From contig JAFDYN010000020.1 in assembly GCA_018267385.1 (NCBI GenBank), positions 1-64,000 on the forward strand: 64,000 bases of DNA. Direction: 5' to 3'. The stretch comes from Bacteroidota bacterium (GTDB taxonomy: Bacteria; Bacteroidota; Bacteroidia; Chitinophagales; LD1). Both the position numbers and the translations under genes were made by a program. Below the pieces are notes generated by a model. That model saw only the letters and a list, made by a program, of their open reading frames with translations. It was not told where the DNA came from and ran no database searches. Shown piece by piece: positions 1-9,610 of the stretch; positions within the stretch are counted from its first letter, which is position 1; every line of letters starts with the position of its first letter.

Positions 1-1068
1 GTGCGTGACTACTCTTCGATAGATAACGCTCCTGAGGAAAAAGAACGTGGTATCACGATCAACACAGCTCACGTAGAGTACCAGACGGCAAACCGTCACT
101 ATGCTCACGTGGATTGCCCGGGCCACGCCGATTATATCAAGAACATGGTAACTGGTGCTGCCCAGATGGACGGTGCCATAGTGGTAGTAGCTGCGACTGA
201 CGGCCCTATGCCTCAGACTCGTGAGCACATCCTGCTCTGCCGTCAGGTAGGCGTGCCAAAGCTGGTAGTATTTATGAATAAAGTAGACCTGGTAGAAGAT
301 CCTGAGTTTCTCGAGCTCGGCGAAATGGAGATCCGTGACCTCCTGACCTTCTACGGTTTCGAAGGTGATAAGACGCCGGTGATCCAGGGCTCTGCCCTGG
401 GTGGCCTGAATGGCGAAGAAAAGTGGGTAAAGAAGATCGACGAGCTGATGGAAGCTGTTGATACCTTCATCCCGGTTCCTCCTCGCGCTGTAGACCAGCC
501 GTTCCTGATGCCGGTAGAAGACGTGTTCTCTATCACAGGTCGTGGTACAGTAGCTACAGGTCGTATCGAGCGTGGTGTGATCAACTCTAACGATCCGGTA
601 GAAATCATCGGTCTGCAGAAGGAAGGTGAGAAGGCTCTCACATCTACTGTGACAGGTGTGGAAATGTTCCGTAAGATCCTCGATCGCGGCGAAGCTGGTG
701 ACAACGTAGGTCTTCTCCTCCGTGGTATAGAAAAAGAGCAGATCAAGCGTGGTATGGTTGTTTGCAAGCCAGGCTCTGTAAACCCTCACTCTGAGTTCAA
801 GTGCGAGGTATACGTACTGAGCAAGGACGAAGGTGGCCGTCACACTCCGTTCTTCAACGAGTATCGTCCTCAGTTCTACTTCCGTACTACGGACGTGACT
901 GGTACTATCACTCTGCCAGCAGGCACTGAGATGGTAATGCCTGGTGACAACGTAACACTGGACGTGAAGCTGATCTATCCTATCGCAATGGAGAAAGGTC
1001 TCCGCTTTGCGATCCGTGAAGGTGGCCGTACCGTAGGTGCAGGTCAGGTGACAGAAGTGATCAAGTAA
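1..1068 (+). CDS. tuf: Elongation factor Tu, 5' truncated by the window edge
   Basis: EF-Tu is the GTPase that delivers aminoacyl-tRNA to the ribosome. The reading frame is open from base 1. The first residues, [20 protein letters not shown], match the family from about residue 43, so some 40 N-terminal residues including the P-loop lie upstream of the window. Visible motifs are the switch II DCPGH, the guanine-specificity motif NKVD, and the complete domains 2 and 3 ending in [12 protein letters not shown] hairpin terminator follows 22 bases after the stop codon. In many Bacteroidota tuf is followed by tRNA-Trp, secE and nusG; that order is absent here, so this may be a second tuf copy or a rearranged locus. 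Confidence 0.98.
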   Translation: MRDYSSIDNAPEEKERGITINTAHVEYQTANRHYAHVDCPGHADYIKNMVTGAAQMDGAIVVVAATDGPMPQTREHILLCRQVGVPKLVVFMNKVDLVEDPEFLELGEMEIRDLLTFYGFEGDKTPVIQGSALGGLNGEEKWVKKIDELMEAVDTFIPVPPRAVDQPFLMPVEDVFSITGRGTVATGRIERGVINSNDPVEIIGLQKEGEKALTSTVTGVEMFRKILDRGEAGDNVGLLLRGIEKEQIKRGMVVCKPGSVNPHSEFKCEVYVLSKDEGGRHTPFFNEYRPQFYFRTTDVTGTITLPAGTEMVMPGDNVTLDVKLIYPIAMEKGLRFAIREGGRTVGAGQVTEVIK

Positions 1069-1090
1069 TCACAAGATCAACATAATAATG

Positions 1091-1122
1091 AAAGGCGAAC
1101 TCCGGTTCGCCTTTTGTTTTTT
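1091..1122 (+). terminator. Rho-independent terminator of tuf
   Basis: The arms AAAGGCGAAC and GTTCGCCTTT enclose a TCCG loop and are followed by GTTTTTT. It lies 22 bases after the tuf stop codon. Confidence 0.9.
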
Positions 1123-1215
1123 AGGTCAGCTTGGGACTTGTAGCTGAATGGTCGCGGATCTTTGATCCGGTATATTGATAGGAAACTGGATGGTTTGGTG
1201 ATGTGGTCGGGAACA

Positions 1216-1240
1216 AAAAAGCCCGGCAGGATTCCGGGCT
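1216..1240 (-). terminator. Terminator of the minus-strand lipoprotein gene
   Basis: Read on the minus strand, GCCCGG and CCGGGC arms form a stem followed by TTTTTTG. It lies just past the stop codon of the lipoprotein gene at 1264-1716. Confidence 0.75.
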
Positions 1241-1263
1241 TGGGGTTTGTGTTCAGTTTATGT

Positions 1264-1716
1264 TTAGTGGTATGGTATGCCGTTGAAGTAACCGTACTGT
1301 ATCTGTGTGGTCTTGCTGTGGTCGGATATATCCCTACCTACAAAATCAAATGTACCCGTGATGGTATGCAGGGAATCCTGGAAATACTGCGTGATAGAGC
1401 ATGTCCCGCTGACAGACTGCCAGGTAGTGACACCATCCAGAAAGTAGGCTGTATTGTAGGTAGTATCCAGCGAAACGGTACCGATGGTATCTGTATGAGG
1501 TAGGATTATTTTCACCACAGTAGTGTCTCTGATCTGACCATAGATGGTAGTGCCCAGGCTACGAGTATAGAATCCCGTATCTGCCACATATTCCTTATTG
1601 CTACCCGCAAAACGGAGACCGGGAAATCCGGGCTGATCGAGGTTACTCTTATTGCAGGATATGGCCATAGTGCCTATGAGGCCCAGGGAGGCAAAGATCA
1701 GGAGTGTCTTTTTCAT
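1264..1716 (-). CDS. Small predicted lipoprotein, unknown function
   Basis: A 150-residue protein beginning MKKTLLIFASLGLIGTMAIS followed by Cys. This is a lysine-containing signal peptide ending in a lipobox (AIS-C, Cys about 21), so the protein is probably lipid-anchored. The rest is rich in Thr, Tyr and Asp, suits a beta-rich fold and contains no motif I recognise. The gene stands alone, has its own terminator downstream and diverges from the thioesterase gene. Function cannot be assigned from sequence. Confidence 0.8.
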   Translation of the reverse strand: MKKTLLIFASLGLIGTMAISCNKSNLDQPGFPGLRFAGSNKEYVADTGFYTRSLGTTIYGQIRDTTVVKIILPHTDTIGTVSLDTTYNTAYFLDGVTTWQSVSGTCSITQYFQDSLHTITGTFDFVGRDISDHSKTTQIQYGYFNGIPYH

Positions 1717-1863
1717 CGAGATGAAGTTTGTATAATTTATCGGTAAAGATGCACTATTACCCCAATACGCTAAGGGCTTTAACTAAAATTGAGGTGAACG
1801 CGATGTGGTGTTCGGCGGATCCGATTTCTGTGTTATCACATTTAACACTATCATTGACACGCG

Positions 1864-2319
1864 ATGGAATCATACACCCTCCCCATACAGATCAGGTGGT
1901 CAGATATAGACGCCAATAACCACATGAGGCACTCAGCTTTTTATGACTATGGTGCGTGGATGCGCATCGTCTTTCTGGCGGAGCAGGGCATAGACATGCA
2001 GTGGATGAAAGCGAATCAGAATGGGCCGATACTCTTTCGTGAGGAGGCACTATTCAAGAGGGAGATCAAGTTTGAAGATAAGGTGACCATCAATGTAGAG
2101 ATCACCAAAGCTACCCATGGCTATAGCCGCTGGTCGCTGCGCCACAGCCTCGTGAAAGAAGATGGCACACTGGCGGCTATCATCAATGTGGATGGTGCCT
2201 GGTTTAGTACGGCAGAGCGCAAGCTGATAGTGCCGGGCGCAGAGCTGGTGCAGGCATTTGATGCTTTCCCCAAGGCGCAGGAATTTGAATGGACAGAAAA
2301 ATCAAAGAAGCAGGTATGA
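1864..2319 (+). CDS. Acyl-CoA thioesterase, 4HBT hotdog fold
   Basis: A 151-residue single hotdog-domain protein. The N-terminal IRWSDIDANNHMRHSAFYDY carries the 4HBT signature, with Asp and Asn/His at the usual catalytic positions and a following helix (GAWMRIVFL). Members hydrolyse acyl-CoA thioesters in the cytoplasm; the substrate cannot be read here. The stop codon overlaps the start of the DinB-like gene (ATGA), so the two are translationally coupled. Start chosen at the first ATG, which directly precedes the conserved domain. Confidence 0.88.
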   Translation: MESYTLPIQIRWSDIDANNHMRHSAFYDYGAWMRIVFLAEQGIDMQWMKANQNGPILFREEALFKREIKFEDKVTINVEITKATHGYSRWSLRHSLVKEDGTLAAIINVDGAWFSTAERKLIVPGAELVQAFDAFPKAQEFEWTEKSKKQV

Positions 2320-2849
2320 CACATGCCAAACTCAATAGCAGGATAGATGCACTGGAGCGCAAACGCACAGCAATGTTTGATAAACTAGCGGGATACGATC
2401 ATGCCGCGCTGAATAAGAAGCCATCTGCAGAGGCGTGGTCTGCCGTCCAGACGCTGGAGCATATGATGACAGTAGAGATGGCTGCGACTACTTATGTCAA
2501 GAAGAAATCACTGGACAAAAGCTCAGCTACCAGGACGGGCGTCAAGCAGTGGTTTCGCTCGCTGATGCTGGACAACTATCTGCGCAGTCCCAAGAAATTT
2601 CCGGCACCGTCCTCTGTGGCACCGGTGCTGAAGCAGGCCAATCTGCAGGATATACGCACACAGTGGAATACGGTGCGGCAGGATATGCGCGATACGATCG
2701 CCGCTATGCCGCCTGACCTGCTGGACCACGGCTGGTTTAAACATCCGGCTGTAGGAATGCTGAATTTTAAGCAGATGCTATCCTTTATGGAGGCGCACTA
2801 TGACCGCCACGAAAACCAGGTATGGCGCACGCTACAGGCAGTAGCCTGA
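2316..2849 (+). CDS. DinB-like (YfiT/DinB superfamily) four-helix protein
   Basis: About 177 residues starting MTHAKLNSRIDALERKRTAM. It resembles the DinB_2 family of metal-binding four-helix bundles, with a conserved first His region (QTLEHMMTVE) and a C-terminal His pair (FMEAHYDRHENQVWR) suited to binding a divalent metal. Family members are thiol transferases or have no known role; this is not DNA polymerase IV. I choose 2316 because its ATG overlaps the TGA of the thioesterase gene; an in-frame start 27 bases upstream is possible. The two genes form a small operon. Confidence 0.75.
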   Translation: MTHAKLNSRIDALERKRTAMFDKLAGYDHAALNKKPSAEAWSAVQTLEHMMTVEMAATTYVKKKSLDKSSATRTGVKQWFRSLMLDNYLRSPKKFPAPSSVAPVLKQANLQDIRTQWNTVRQDMRDTIAAMPPDLLDHGWFKHPAVGMLNFKQMLSFMEAHYDRHENQVWRTLQAVA

Positions 2850-2928
2850 GGCGACTCACTACCGGCGGTGGAGAACTTATCTCACTTGTTTTTTATACCT
2901 TCTGCAAGATTAATTTACTTTACTCAAT

Positions 2929-4635
2929 ATGCCGGAGGTAGGTGCACAGAGCAGATTTATGAAGCTCACCATAGCGGTGATAGCTATAGTAGCTATCATC
3001 ATGCTGCTGCCATACCTGATACTCGGAGACAACTGCTATATACGCCTGCATGACACCCTGGAGGGCGAGTGGATATGGCTGCAGCTCATGGCGCAGAGCC
3101 ATACTTCCTTTGGTATCTATAGCTGGGTACGGGTGCCGCAAGTGATGCAGGGCATACCGCGCAATGTGATGCCCACGGGCCTCTCCGTCAATATGCTGCT
3201 GGTGATATGGCTCGGTATGTACAGGGCCTATATCGTGAGCGGCATCCTGATACGCATCATCGGATTTATAGGCATGGTACTGGTACTGAGAGACTACTTT
3301 GTCAAAGATCCGCAGGACCGCTATATCATCTATCTCTGTGCGCTGACCTTTGTCGTGCTGCCTGTGTACATTCCTTTTGGTCTCACGGTACTGGGGCAGC
3401 CATTACTATTCTGGGCTTTTCTCAACCTGCAGGACAGGATACGTATAGGGCTGAGCTATGCTATCATTATCTTGTTTCCCTTTTACTCATCCATGGTGTG
3501 GCTCGTGGTGCCGTTTGAGGTATTGCTCGCGGTGGCGGTGTGGTACTTCTATCAGCGCGAGCAGATCAGCGTGCACCTGGTAGCAGGTGGTGTGCTACTG
3601 GTGGTAGGCTATATACTAGTCAACCTGCCCATGCTCAGCCTCTCTGTGCTCAATCCTGACTTTATCTCGCACAGGCTGGCATACAATCTATACATGCTGG
3701 AGAAGCCTAATGTGCTCCAATCCATTGGCGAGTTTGCTGTGTTGTTCTTCTTCTCGCATTATCATGTGGCTACTTTTGCGCCCATCATTATCATGATCGC
3801 TATGGGGCTCACGCTCCATAGGAAGGCCACGCTACCCACCATCCTTTTCTGGGCCATCATTGCCATATGCTTTGTGCAGGCGTTCTATAGCTTCGGCGAG
3901 TATGCGCTGATGAATAAATTTGCCTTTCTCAAAAGTTTCCGGTTCAATCGTTTTTCTATCCTGCTGCCACTGATATGGATATTGTCTTTTGCACTGGCAC
4001 TGCAGACTATGAACCGGACCCGTGCGCTGCGCTGGCTGGTGCTGCCCTTCCTGCTCATCCAGCTGATCATAGCGCTCTATGGCAACGATGAGGTACTGCA
4101 TGACTACCGTACCATGCTCGGGCATCAGAAGTTTCCTACGTTCAAAAACTATATGGCTGTAAACCAGTTTGACTCGATCAAGGCCTACATACATGAGCCG
4201 GTAGATAGCTATGCTGTAGTCAGCCTGGGCATCAGCCCGAGCATAGCCTGGTATAATGGCATGTACACGCTCGATGGCTTGCTGTCTATCTATGACCTGC
4301 GCTACAAGACCTACTTTCGCCGTATCATAGCGGGAGAGGTGGATAAAAGCCCGGACCTGCAGCAGTACTTTGATGGGTGGGGCAATCGGTGCTATGTCTT
4401 CAGCGCTGAGCTGGGTATCAAGAATAAGGACATCAACTGCTCTAAATTTGACCACAGGAGTATCAGCCATTTTACTTTTGATACGGGAGCATTCAGGGAT
4501 ATGGGTGGCAAATACATCCTGTCCGGCGTAGAGATCAGGAATGCAGAAGACATCGGCCTGCACCTGGAGAAGCTTTTTGTAGACAAGGATAGCTGGTGGA
4601 GCATTTATTTGTATTCTGTTAAAAAGAAAGCATGA
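2929..4635 (+). CDS. Polytopic membrane protein, DUF6044/YkoS-like
   Basis: A 568-residue protein with roughly 10-12 hydrophobic segments spread over residues 15-400, then a soluble C-terminal region of about 150 residues. The N-terminal motif LGDNCYIRLHDTLEG resembles the His-Asp motif of DUF6044 (YkoS-like) membrane proteins, a glycosyltransferase-C-like architecture of unknown substrate; that family call is from memory. A small two-helix protein gene follows with a 4-base overlap. A role in cell-envelope polysaccharide metabolism is inference only. Confidence 0.7.
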   Translation: MPEVGAQSRFMKLTIAVIAIVAIIMLLPYLILGDNCYIRLHDTLEGEWIWLQLMAQSHTSFGIYSWVRVPQVMQGIPRNVMPTGLSVNMLLVIWLGMYRAYIVSGILIRIIGFIGMVLVLRDYFVKDPQDRYIIYLCALTFVVLPVYIPFGLTVLGQPLLFWAFLNLQDRIRIGLSYAIIILFPFYSSMVWLVVPFEVLLAVAVWYFYQREQISVHLVAGGVLLVVGYILVNLPMLSLSVLNPDFISHRLAYNLYMLEKPNVLQSIGEFAVLFFFSHYHVATFAPIIIMIAMGLTLHRKATLPTILFWAIIAICFVQAFYSFGEYALMNKFAFLKSFRFNRFSILLPLIWILSFALALQTMNRTRALRWLVLPFLLIQLIIALYGNDEVLHDYRTMLGHQKFPTFKNYMAVNQFDSIKAYIHEPVDSYAVVSLGISPSIAWYNGMYTLDGLLSIYDLRYKTYFRRIIAGEVDKSPDLQQYFDGWGNRCYVFSAELGIKNKDINCSKFDHRSISHFTFDTGAFRDMGGKYILSGVEIRNAEDIGLHLEKLFVDKDSWWSIYLYSVKKKA

Positions 4636-4847
4636 CCTCCTCCGTACACCGCCTGCGCGTCGTAGCCATCTGCTGCTGTTTCCCCCTGGCCATCATAGGC
4701 TTGACACAGGAGAAAAAGGCCGCTCATACAGCTATCCGGTGGTACTATACGGCGATACTTGCCTTCAGCATCTTTTTGATCGGATTGGCGATATACACAT
4801 ACACCCGTGGAGGGAATTTCATCCCTGTGCTAGGAACTTTCTATTGA
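4632..4847 (+). CDS. Small membrane protein coupled to the upstream gene
   Basis: 71 residues with two hydrophobic stretches (about residues 9-24 and 38-58) separated by a charged EKKAAHTAIR segment. The ATG overlaps the TGA of the preceding membrane-protein gene (ATGA), which supports translation despite the small size. It may assist the large membrane protein; no family is recognised. Confidence 0.6.
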   Translation: MTSSVHRLRVVAICCCFPLAIIGLTQEKKAAHTAIRWYYTAILAFSIFLIGLAIYTYTRGGNFIPVLGTFY

Positions 4848-4902
4848 AATGCTTCTTTTTTCCTGTGAAAGCACTAATTTTCGGCCAAAATCTCCCGTAT
4901 AA

Positions 4903-6195
4903 ATGAAGCAACGCAGCTACAACTATGTGACCGGCACTGCCGCTACCGGCTATCAGGTACAGAAGGTCAATATAGAATCTGAAGACCTCTATGACAAAGA
5001 GCTCGTACTTCTGGCATTTCACATCAGCGAGCTGCACAATGCAGACAAGATACTCAAGCTCTTCGGCCTGAGAGACGATACCAACTACTTCTATGAGCAG
5101 TGCCGTAGCGTGATCTCTGCCGCAGAGAGCCATCAGGAGGAGGGAGGCAGCGGAGGCTTCTCCTTTCAGGCTTACTTCCACAACTTCCCGGAGTCTGTGA
5201 TCCATATCAACGACCGCGCTATAGTGGTCGTGGCGCTGGAGCCTAAGGACGAGACCAATGCCAATGGACTAAAAGACTACTGGCTGGTAGGCTATATACA
5301 TGCCAATATCTTTGACCTGCGTGACCGTGACGGCAGCCTGCATGAAGGCTTTTACTATAATATGCTCCGCATCAGTGAGCGCTCTGCCGGTGGTGTCAAA
5401 GTCTACCGCCGCAAGAAGATCTTTACGATGATATTCTCGGTGCTGCACAGCCTGGTGGAGGTATATGGTGTACACTTCGCCTATGCGTCTATGGGCAAGC
5501 AAAACAAGGCCATACACGATGCGCTGGTGATGAATAGCAAGAAGTACAACAAGCATTTCGAGACCTTCTCTATGCGCACCGATCAGGTGATCAATAAACT
5601 CTATGGCAGCAAGAGCGCTGCGAAGCAAATGGTAGATATCACACATGATATACCAAAGCTGAAAGAGATGTACAAGATGCTGATGGCGGAGAAGCGCAAC
5701 TATGTATTCAGCAACATCCACTCAGAGGACCTCTGGCTGAAGCTCATAGAGAACATCACTAAATACTCTAAGACCAGCAAGGTCTGGATGATACCTGATG
5801 CCAAGGGCAATATAGCTGCCGCCGGGGTAGCGATGAACTGGGGCGACTACTTTGCCCTCACGCTGGAGAATCCTAAGGGACTGTTTAAGTTCCTCGCCTC
5901 ACTCAAACTGACCGACAGGCTGCTATACCCTATCCACCTGGTGGGTGATAGGGACTCCGTCAAGACGCTCCTCAAGGGCATGGCCAGTTATTACCTCAAA
6001 AATCATAAGGTCTATCTCTCTGTGATCAACTCCTACGAAGCCGATAAGTACAAAGACCTGAAGAAAGGCTTCATACACGATGACTACATCAACTTCATCA
6101 TCTCTGACCGTCCGGAGCATCTCGTGCGCCTGAAGGAACAGTCTAAGTCCGAGGGCGGGCATGTGCGGTACTTTATCGATAATCCGATACTGTAA
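4903..6195 (+). CDS. Conserved-looking 430-residue protein of unknown function
   Basis: A soluble protein with no signal peptide or membrane segment. The N-terminal half is alpha/beta with long hydrophobic strands (AIVVVALEP, YWLVGYIHANIF) and the C-terminal half has alternating strands and helices (KVWMIPDAKGNIAAAGVAMNW, YPIHLVGDRDSVKTLLKGMA). The layout might represent two GNAT-like or other Rossmannoid halves, but no diagnostic motif is visible and I make no functional call. The gene is flanked by short spacers and is convergent with the Uma2 gene 5 bases away. Confidence 0.75.
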   Translation: MKQRSYNYVTGTAATGYQVQKVNIESEDLYDKELVLLAFHISELHNADKILKLFGLRDDTNYFYEQCRSVISAAESHQEEGGSGGFSFQAYFHNFPESVIHINDRAIVVVALEPKDETNANGLKDYWLVGYIHANIFDLRDRDGSLHEGFYYNMLRISERSAGGVKVYRRKKIFTMIFSVLHSLVEVYGVHFAYASMGKQNKAIHDALVMNSKKYNKHFETFSMRTDQVINKLYGSKSAAKQMVDITHDIPKLKEMYKMLMAEKRNYVFSNIHSEDLWLKLIENITKYSKTSKVWMIPDAKGNIAAAGVAMNWGDYFALTLENPKGLFKFLASLKLTDRLLYPIHLVGDRDSVKTLLKGMASYYLKNHKVYLSVINSYEADKYKDLKKGFIHDDYINFIISDRPEHLVRLKEQSKSEGGHVRYFIDNPIL

Positions 6196-6200
6196 AATTC

Positions 6201-6737
6201 CTAGATATCTCTTAGGATATCAGCAATGTCTATCTCTATAGAGCATTGGCCATGTATCAGGAATTCGTTGGAATTGTATTCCTCATATTTCCCGTCACGG
6301 AGTGCGTAGGAAACGTATGAATTACTAAGCGGATCTACGATAATGTAATAAAAAACGCCTTGGGCCTGGTAGACCTCATATTTTACTATGCGGTCATGAT
6401 AGCCGCTGGATGGAGATAATATTTCAATGATCAATTGCGGCGCAGAGCGGATATAATCTTCAGATTTTCCACAAACAATGGAAAGATCAGGCCTGAATAT
6501 GGTATCGTCATTCAATATCCAATCTACATCCTGCTGTACGACGCAATCTCCACATTCGTCTTTTTGTTTACGGATAGCAATCAATATCTCGCTCGCTATG
6601 GCCAGGGAGATCCTTTGATGCTTTTGAGTAGGAGACGGGCTCATGGCGTAGGGTATACCGTCTATCATCTCCCAGTCTCCCACCCATTGGGCATAGTCAC
6701 TGTAAGTATATTTCGGTAAATTTCTTGCTGCCTCCAT
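6201..6737 (-). CDS. Uma2-family (DUF820) putative restriction endonuclease fold protein
   Basis: 178 residues with the Uma2 layout: an N-terminal YTYSDYAQW segment, GIPYAMSPSPTQKHQRIS, then RPDLSIVC, LIIEILSPSS and a downstream Lys/Tyr pair (IVKYEVYQAQG). These correspond to the PD-(D/E)xK core of Uma2 proteins, which are common in Bacteroidota and Cyanobacteria and have no established role. A TATCTTTA element lies 4 bases before the ATG. The gene diverges from clpB. Confidence 0.88.
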   Translation of the reverse strand: MEAARNLPKYTYSDYAQWVGDWEMIDGIPYAMSPSPTQKHQRISLAIASEILIAIRKQKDECGDCVVQQDVDWILNDDTIFRPDLSIVCGKSEDYIRSAPQLIIEILSPSSGYHDRIVKYEVYQAQGVFYYIIVDPLSNSYVSYALRDGKYEEYNSNEFLIHGQCSIEIDIADILRDI

Positions 6738-6741
6738 ATTG

Positions 6742-6749
6742 TAAAGATA
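6742..6749 (-). promoter_or_regulatory. -7-like element 4 bases before the Uma2 start codon
   Basis: On the minus strand TATCTTTA matches the Bacteroidota -7 consensus TAnnTTTG at all but the last base. It ends 4 bases before the ATG, which would place transcription start at the start codon. Confidence 0.35.
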
Positions 6750-6906
6750 CAGTGATATTTTTTCTAGTTCAAGTACCTGATTCCAACCGACATTTTTTCA
6801 GACAAAATCCTGAATGTGAAGCCAGCTTGTCAGGGAAGTATCACTTTCACCTGACAAAATTTCCCCGTTCCTGAAATGGATTGTATTTTGATATATGAAC
6901 CGCGTG

Positions 6907-6926
6907 CGAACCGGGTAGTCCGGTCG
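6907..6926 (+). promoter_or_regulatory. GC-rich hairpin in the clpB leader
   Basis: CGAACCGG and CCGGTCG pair around a GTAGT loop with one bulged A. It lies 24 bases before the clpB ATG and could occlude ribosome access or act as an operator; no known heat-shock element is matched. Confidence 0.35.
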
Positions 6927-6949
6927 CGATCATAAAACAAATACCAACC

Positions 6950-9550
6950 ATGAATCTGAACAACTTAACTACTAAGGCGCTGGAGGCAGTCAGCGCTGCC
7001 CAGCAGGAGGCCTTTAATAATAGCAACCCTCAGCTGGATACGCTGCATGTCCTGAAGGCGATGCTGGATGGAGATCAGGATTCGCTGCCATTCGTACTGG
7101 AGAAAGCAGGTGTGAACCGCAATATCCTTCTCGGTAAAGTGGAGGAGAAGCTCAAAGCTATGCCGAAAGTCTCCGGCCAGAGTGCGGATATCGTACCGTC
7201 GCAAGGTTTCTCCAAACTCATACTACAGGCCAATAAGCTGCTCAAGGATTTTGAGGATAGCTATATCAGTGTAGAGCTGCTGCTGCTGGCCATGATCAGT
7301 GTGGGCGATGATACGTCTAAGCTGCTCAAAGAAACAGGCCTGGAGGAAAAGAAACTCCGTGCTGCCATATTAGAGTTGCGCAAGGGAGCCAAGGTCTCTG
7401 AGCAGAGCGCAGATGCCCGCTACAACTCACTGGATAAATATGCCATCAACCTGAACAATCAGGCCAAGAGTGGCAAGCTCGATCCCGTGATAGGCCGTGA
7501 CGAGGAGATACGCCGTGTGATGCACATCCTCAGCCGCAAGACCAAGAATAACCCGCTGCTCGTAGGTGAGCCGGGTGTGGGCAAGACCGCGATAGCAGAA
7601 GGTATCGCTCACCGTATCGTAAAGGGCGACGTGCCTGAGAACCTGAAAAGCAAGACCATCTTTGCGCTCGACATGGGTGCGATGATGGCCGGAGCGAAGT
7701 ATCGCGGTGACTTTGAGGAGAGGCTCAAAGGCGTGGTGAAGGAAGTGAAAGAAAGCGAAGGCCGGATCATCCTCTTCATAGATGAGATACATACCCTCGT
7801 GGGTGCCGGCGCTACGGAGGGCGCGATGGACGCTGCCAATATCATCAAGCCAGAACTGGCCCGCGGTGAGCTGCGCGCCATAGGTGCGACCACGCTGAAT
7901 GAATACCAGAAATACTTTGAGAAGGATAAGGCGCTGGAGCGCCGCTTCCAAAAGGTAATGATAGATGAGCCTACTCCGGAGGATGCCATCTCGATCCTGC
8001 GTGGACTGAAGGAACGCTATGAGAACTACCACAAGGTCAAGATACAGGACGATGCGATCATCCAGTCTGTGATGCTCAGCTCGCGGTATATCACAGACCG
8101 CTTCCTGCCTGACAAGGCGATAGACCTGATAGACGAGGCCGCCGCCAAGCTCCGTATGGAGATGGACTCACTGCCCGAGGAGATGGACGCCATAGAGCGC
8201 CGCATCATGCAGATAGAGATAGAGCTGGAGGCTATCAAGCGTGAAAACGATACAAAGAAGATGGAGGAGCTGAAAGAGGAGCTCGCCAATCTGAAAGAGG
8301 AGAGGAGCCAGTTTAATGCGAAATGGCAAAAGGAAAAGGAGATCGTAAATAAGATCACTGCCCGTCGCCAGGAGCTGGAGAACCTCAAGCTGGAGGCTGA
8401 GCGCTATGAGCGCGAGGGTGACTATGGCAAAGTAGCAGAGATACGCTACGGCAAGATGAAGGAAGCCGAGGCTGATGTAAAGAAGCTGGAGGGCGACCTG
8501 GCAGCCATATCTCCGGATAAACGTACCATGCGCGAGGAGGTGACCGGCGAGGATATCGCCGCGATCATCAGCAAGTGGACAGGCATACCGGTGACACGGA
8601 TGTTGGAAGGTGAAAAAGAAAAGCTGCTCCACCTGGAGGACCGCCTGCATGAGCGGGTGAAAGGCCAGGACGAAGCAATTGAAGTCGTAGCGGATGCTAT
8701 CCGCCGCAGCCGTGCAGGACTGCAGGATGAGAGAAAGCCGATAGGCTCGTTCCTCTTCCTCGGTACTACCGGTGTGGGCAAGACGGAGCTGAGCAAGGCG
8801 CTGAGCTATGTACTCTTCAATGATGAGAGCGCGATGATCCGTATAGACATGAGCGAGTACCAGGAGAAGCATAGCGTGAGCCGCCTCGTGGGATCACCTC
8901 CGGGATATGTGGGCTATGATGAGGGCGGCCAGCTGACTGAGGCCGTACGCCGCAAGCCTTACAGTGTCATCCTCTTTGACGAGATAGAGAAGGCGCATCC
9001 GGATGTCTTCAATACCTTGTTACAAGTATTGGACGATGGTCGTCTCACAGACAACAAAGGCCGCACGGTCAACTTTAAAAATACGATCGTGATCATGACC
9101 TCCAATATCGGCAGCGATATCATCCAGCGGAACTTTGACCATGTGAAGGAGGAAAACCTGATGGCGGTCACAGAGACCACTAAGCTGGAAGTGCTGGAAA
9201 GATTGAAGCAGACAGTGCGCCCTGAGTTTCTCAATAGGATAGATGAGATCATCATGTTCCACCCGCTGCTCCGGAGCCAGATACGCGATATCGTAGCACT
9301 GCAGCTGGGATATATACAGGAGCTGCTGACTCAGAAGGAGATAACCCTGGAGGTAGACGACTCAGCGCTGGACTGGCTGGGAGAGGAGGGCTTTGATCCG
9401 CAGTTTGGCGCCCGCCCGCTGAAGAGGACCATCCAGAAGGAAGTGGTGAATGAGATATCTAAGATGATACTCTCCTCACAGGTGCACAAAGGAGACCATA
9501 TCAAGGTGTCAGCCAAAGATGGCAGCTTGGTTTTCAGCACCGGTCATTAA
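6950..9550 (+). CDS. clpB: ATP-dependent chaperone ClpB
   Basis: 866 residues, the normal ClpB length. ClpB is a cytoplasmic hexameric AAA+ disaggregase that works with DnaK. The order is: N-domain (1-150), first nucleotide-binding domain with Walker A GEPGVGKT (about 206) and Walker [10 protein letters not shown], long coiled-coil middle domain (about 400-530), second domain with Walker A GTTGVGKT (about 604) and [13 protein letters not shown], and a C-terminal domain ending in KTGH-like SLVFSTGH. It is monocistronic, with a strong terminator after the stop. Heat-shock control is expected from the family but only a leader hairpin is visible. Confidence 0.98.
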   Translation: MNLNNLTTKALEAVSAAQQEAFNNSNPQLDTLHVLKAMLDGDQDSLPFVLEKAGVNRNILLGKVEEKLKAMPKVSGQSADIVPSQGFSKLILQANKLLKDFEDSYISVELLLLAMISVGDDTSKLLKETGLEEKKLRAAILELRKGAKVSEQSADARYNSLDKYAINLNNQAKSGKLDPVIGRDEEIRRVMHILSRKTKNNPLLVGEPGVGKTAIAEGIAHRIVKGDVPENLKSKTIFALDMGAMMAGAKYRGDFEERLKGVVKEVKESEGRIILFIDEIHTLVGAGATEGAMDAANIIKPELARGELRAIGATTLNEYQKYFEKDKALERRFQKVMIDEPTPEDAISILRGLKERYENYHKVKIQDDAIIQSVMLSSRYITDRFLPDKAIDLIDEAAAKLRMEMDSLPEEMDAIERRIMQIEIELEAIKRENDTKKMEELKEELANLKEERSQFNAKWQKEKEIVNKITARRQELENLKLEAERYEREGDYGKVAEIRYGKMKEAEADVKKLEGDLAAISPDKRTMREEVTGEDIAAIISKWTGIPVTRMLEGEKEKLLHLEDRLHERVKGQDEAIEVVADAIRRSRAGLQDERKPIGSFLFLGTTGVGKTELSKALSYVLFNDESAMIRIDMSEYQEKHSVSRLVGSPPGYVGYDEGGQLTEAVRRKPYSVILFDEIEKAHPDVFNTLLQVLDDGRLTDNKGRTVNFKNTIVIMTSNIGSDIIQRNFDHVKEENLMAVTETTKLEVLERLKQTVRPEFLNRIDEIIMFHPLLRSQIRDIVALQLGYIQELLTQKEITLEVDDSALDWLGEEGFDPQFGARPLKRTIQKEVVNEISKMILSSQVHKGDHIKVSAKDGSLVFSTGH

Positions 9551-9571
9551 GAATGGTTAATTTTTGAGATA

Positions 9572-9603
9572 GAGACGCCTGATGCTTGCATCGGGCGTTT
9601 CTC
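9572..9603 (+). terminator. Terminator of clpB, possibly bidirectional
   Basis: GAGACGCCTGATGC and GCATCGGGCGTTTCTC pair around TT. It lies between the convergent clpB and methyltransferase genes. Confidence 0.8.
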
Positions 9604-9610
9604 ATTTATA

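Noticed and set aside
1162-1503. Plus-strand frame of 113 codons
   Set aside because: It lies antisense over the lipoprotein gene and through its terminator; no coding features.
2316-2849. DinB-like protein as DNA polymerase IV
   Set aside because: The sequence is of the small metal-binding DinB/YfiT four-helix superfamily, not a Y-family polymerase.
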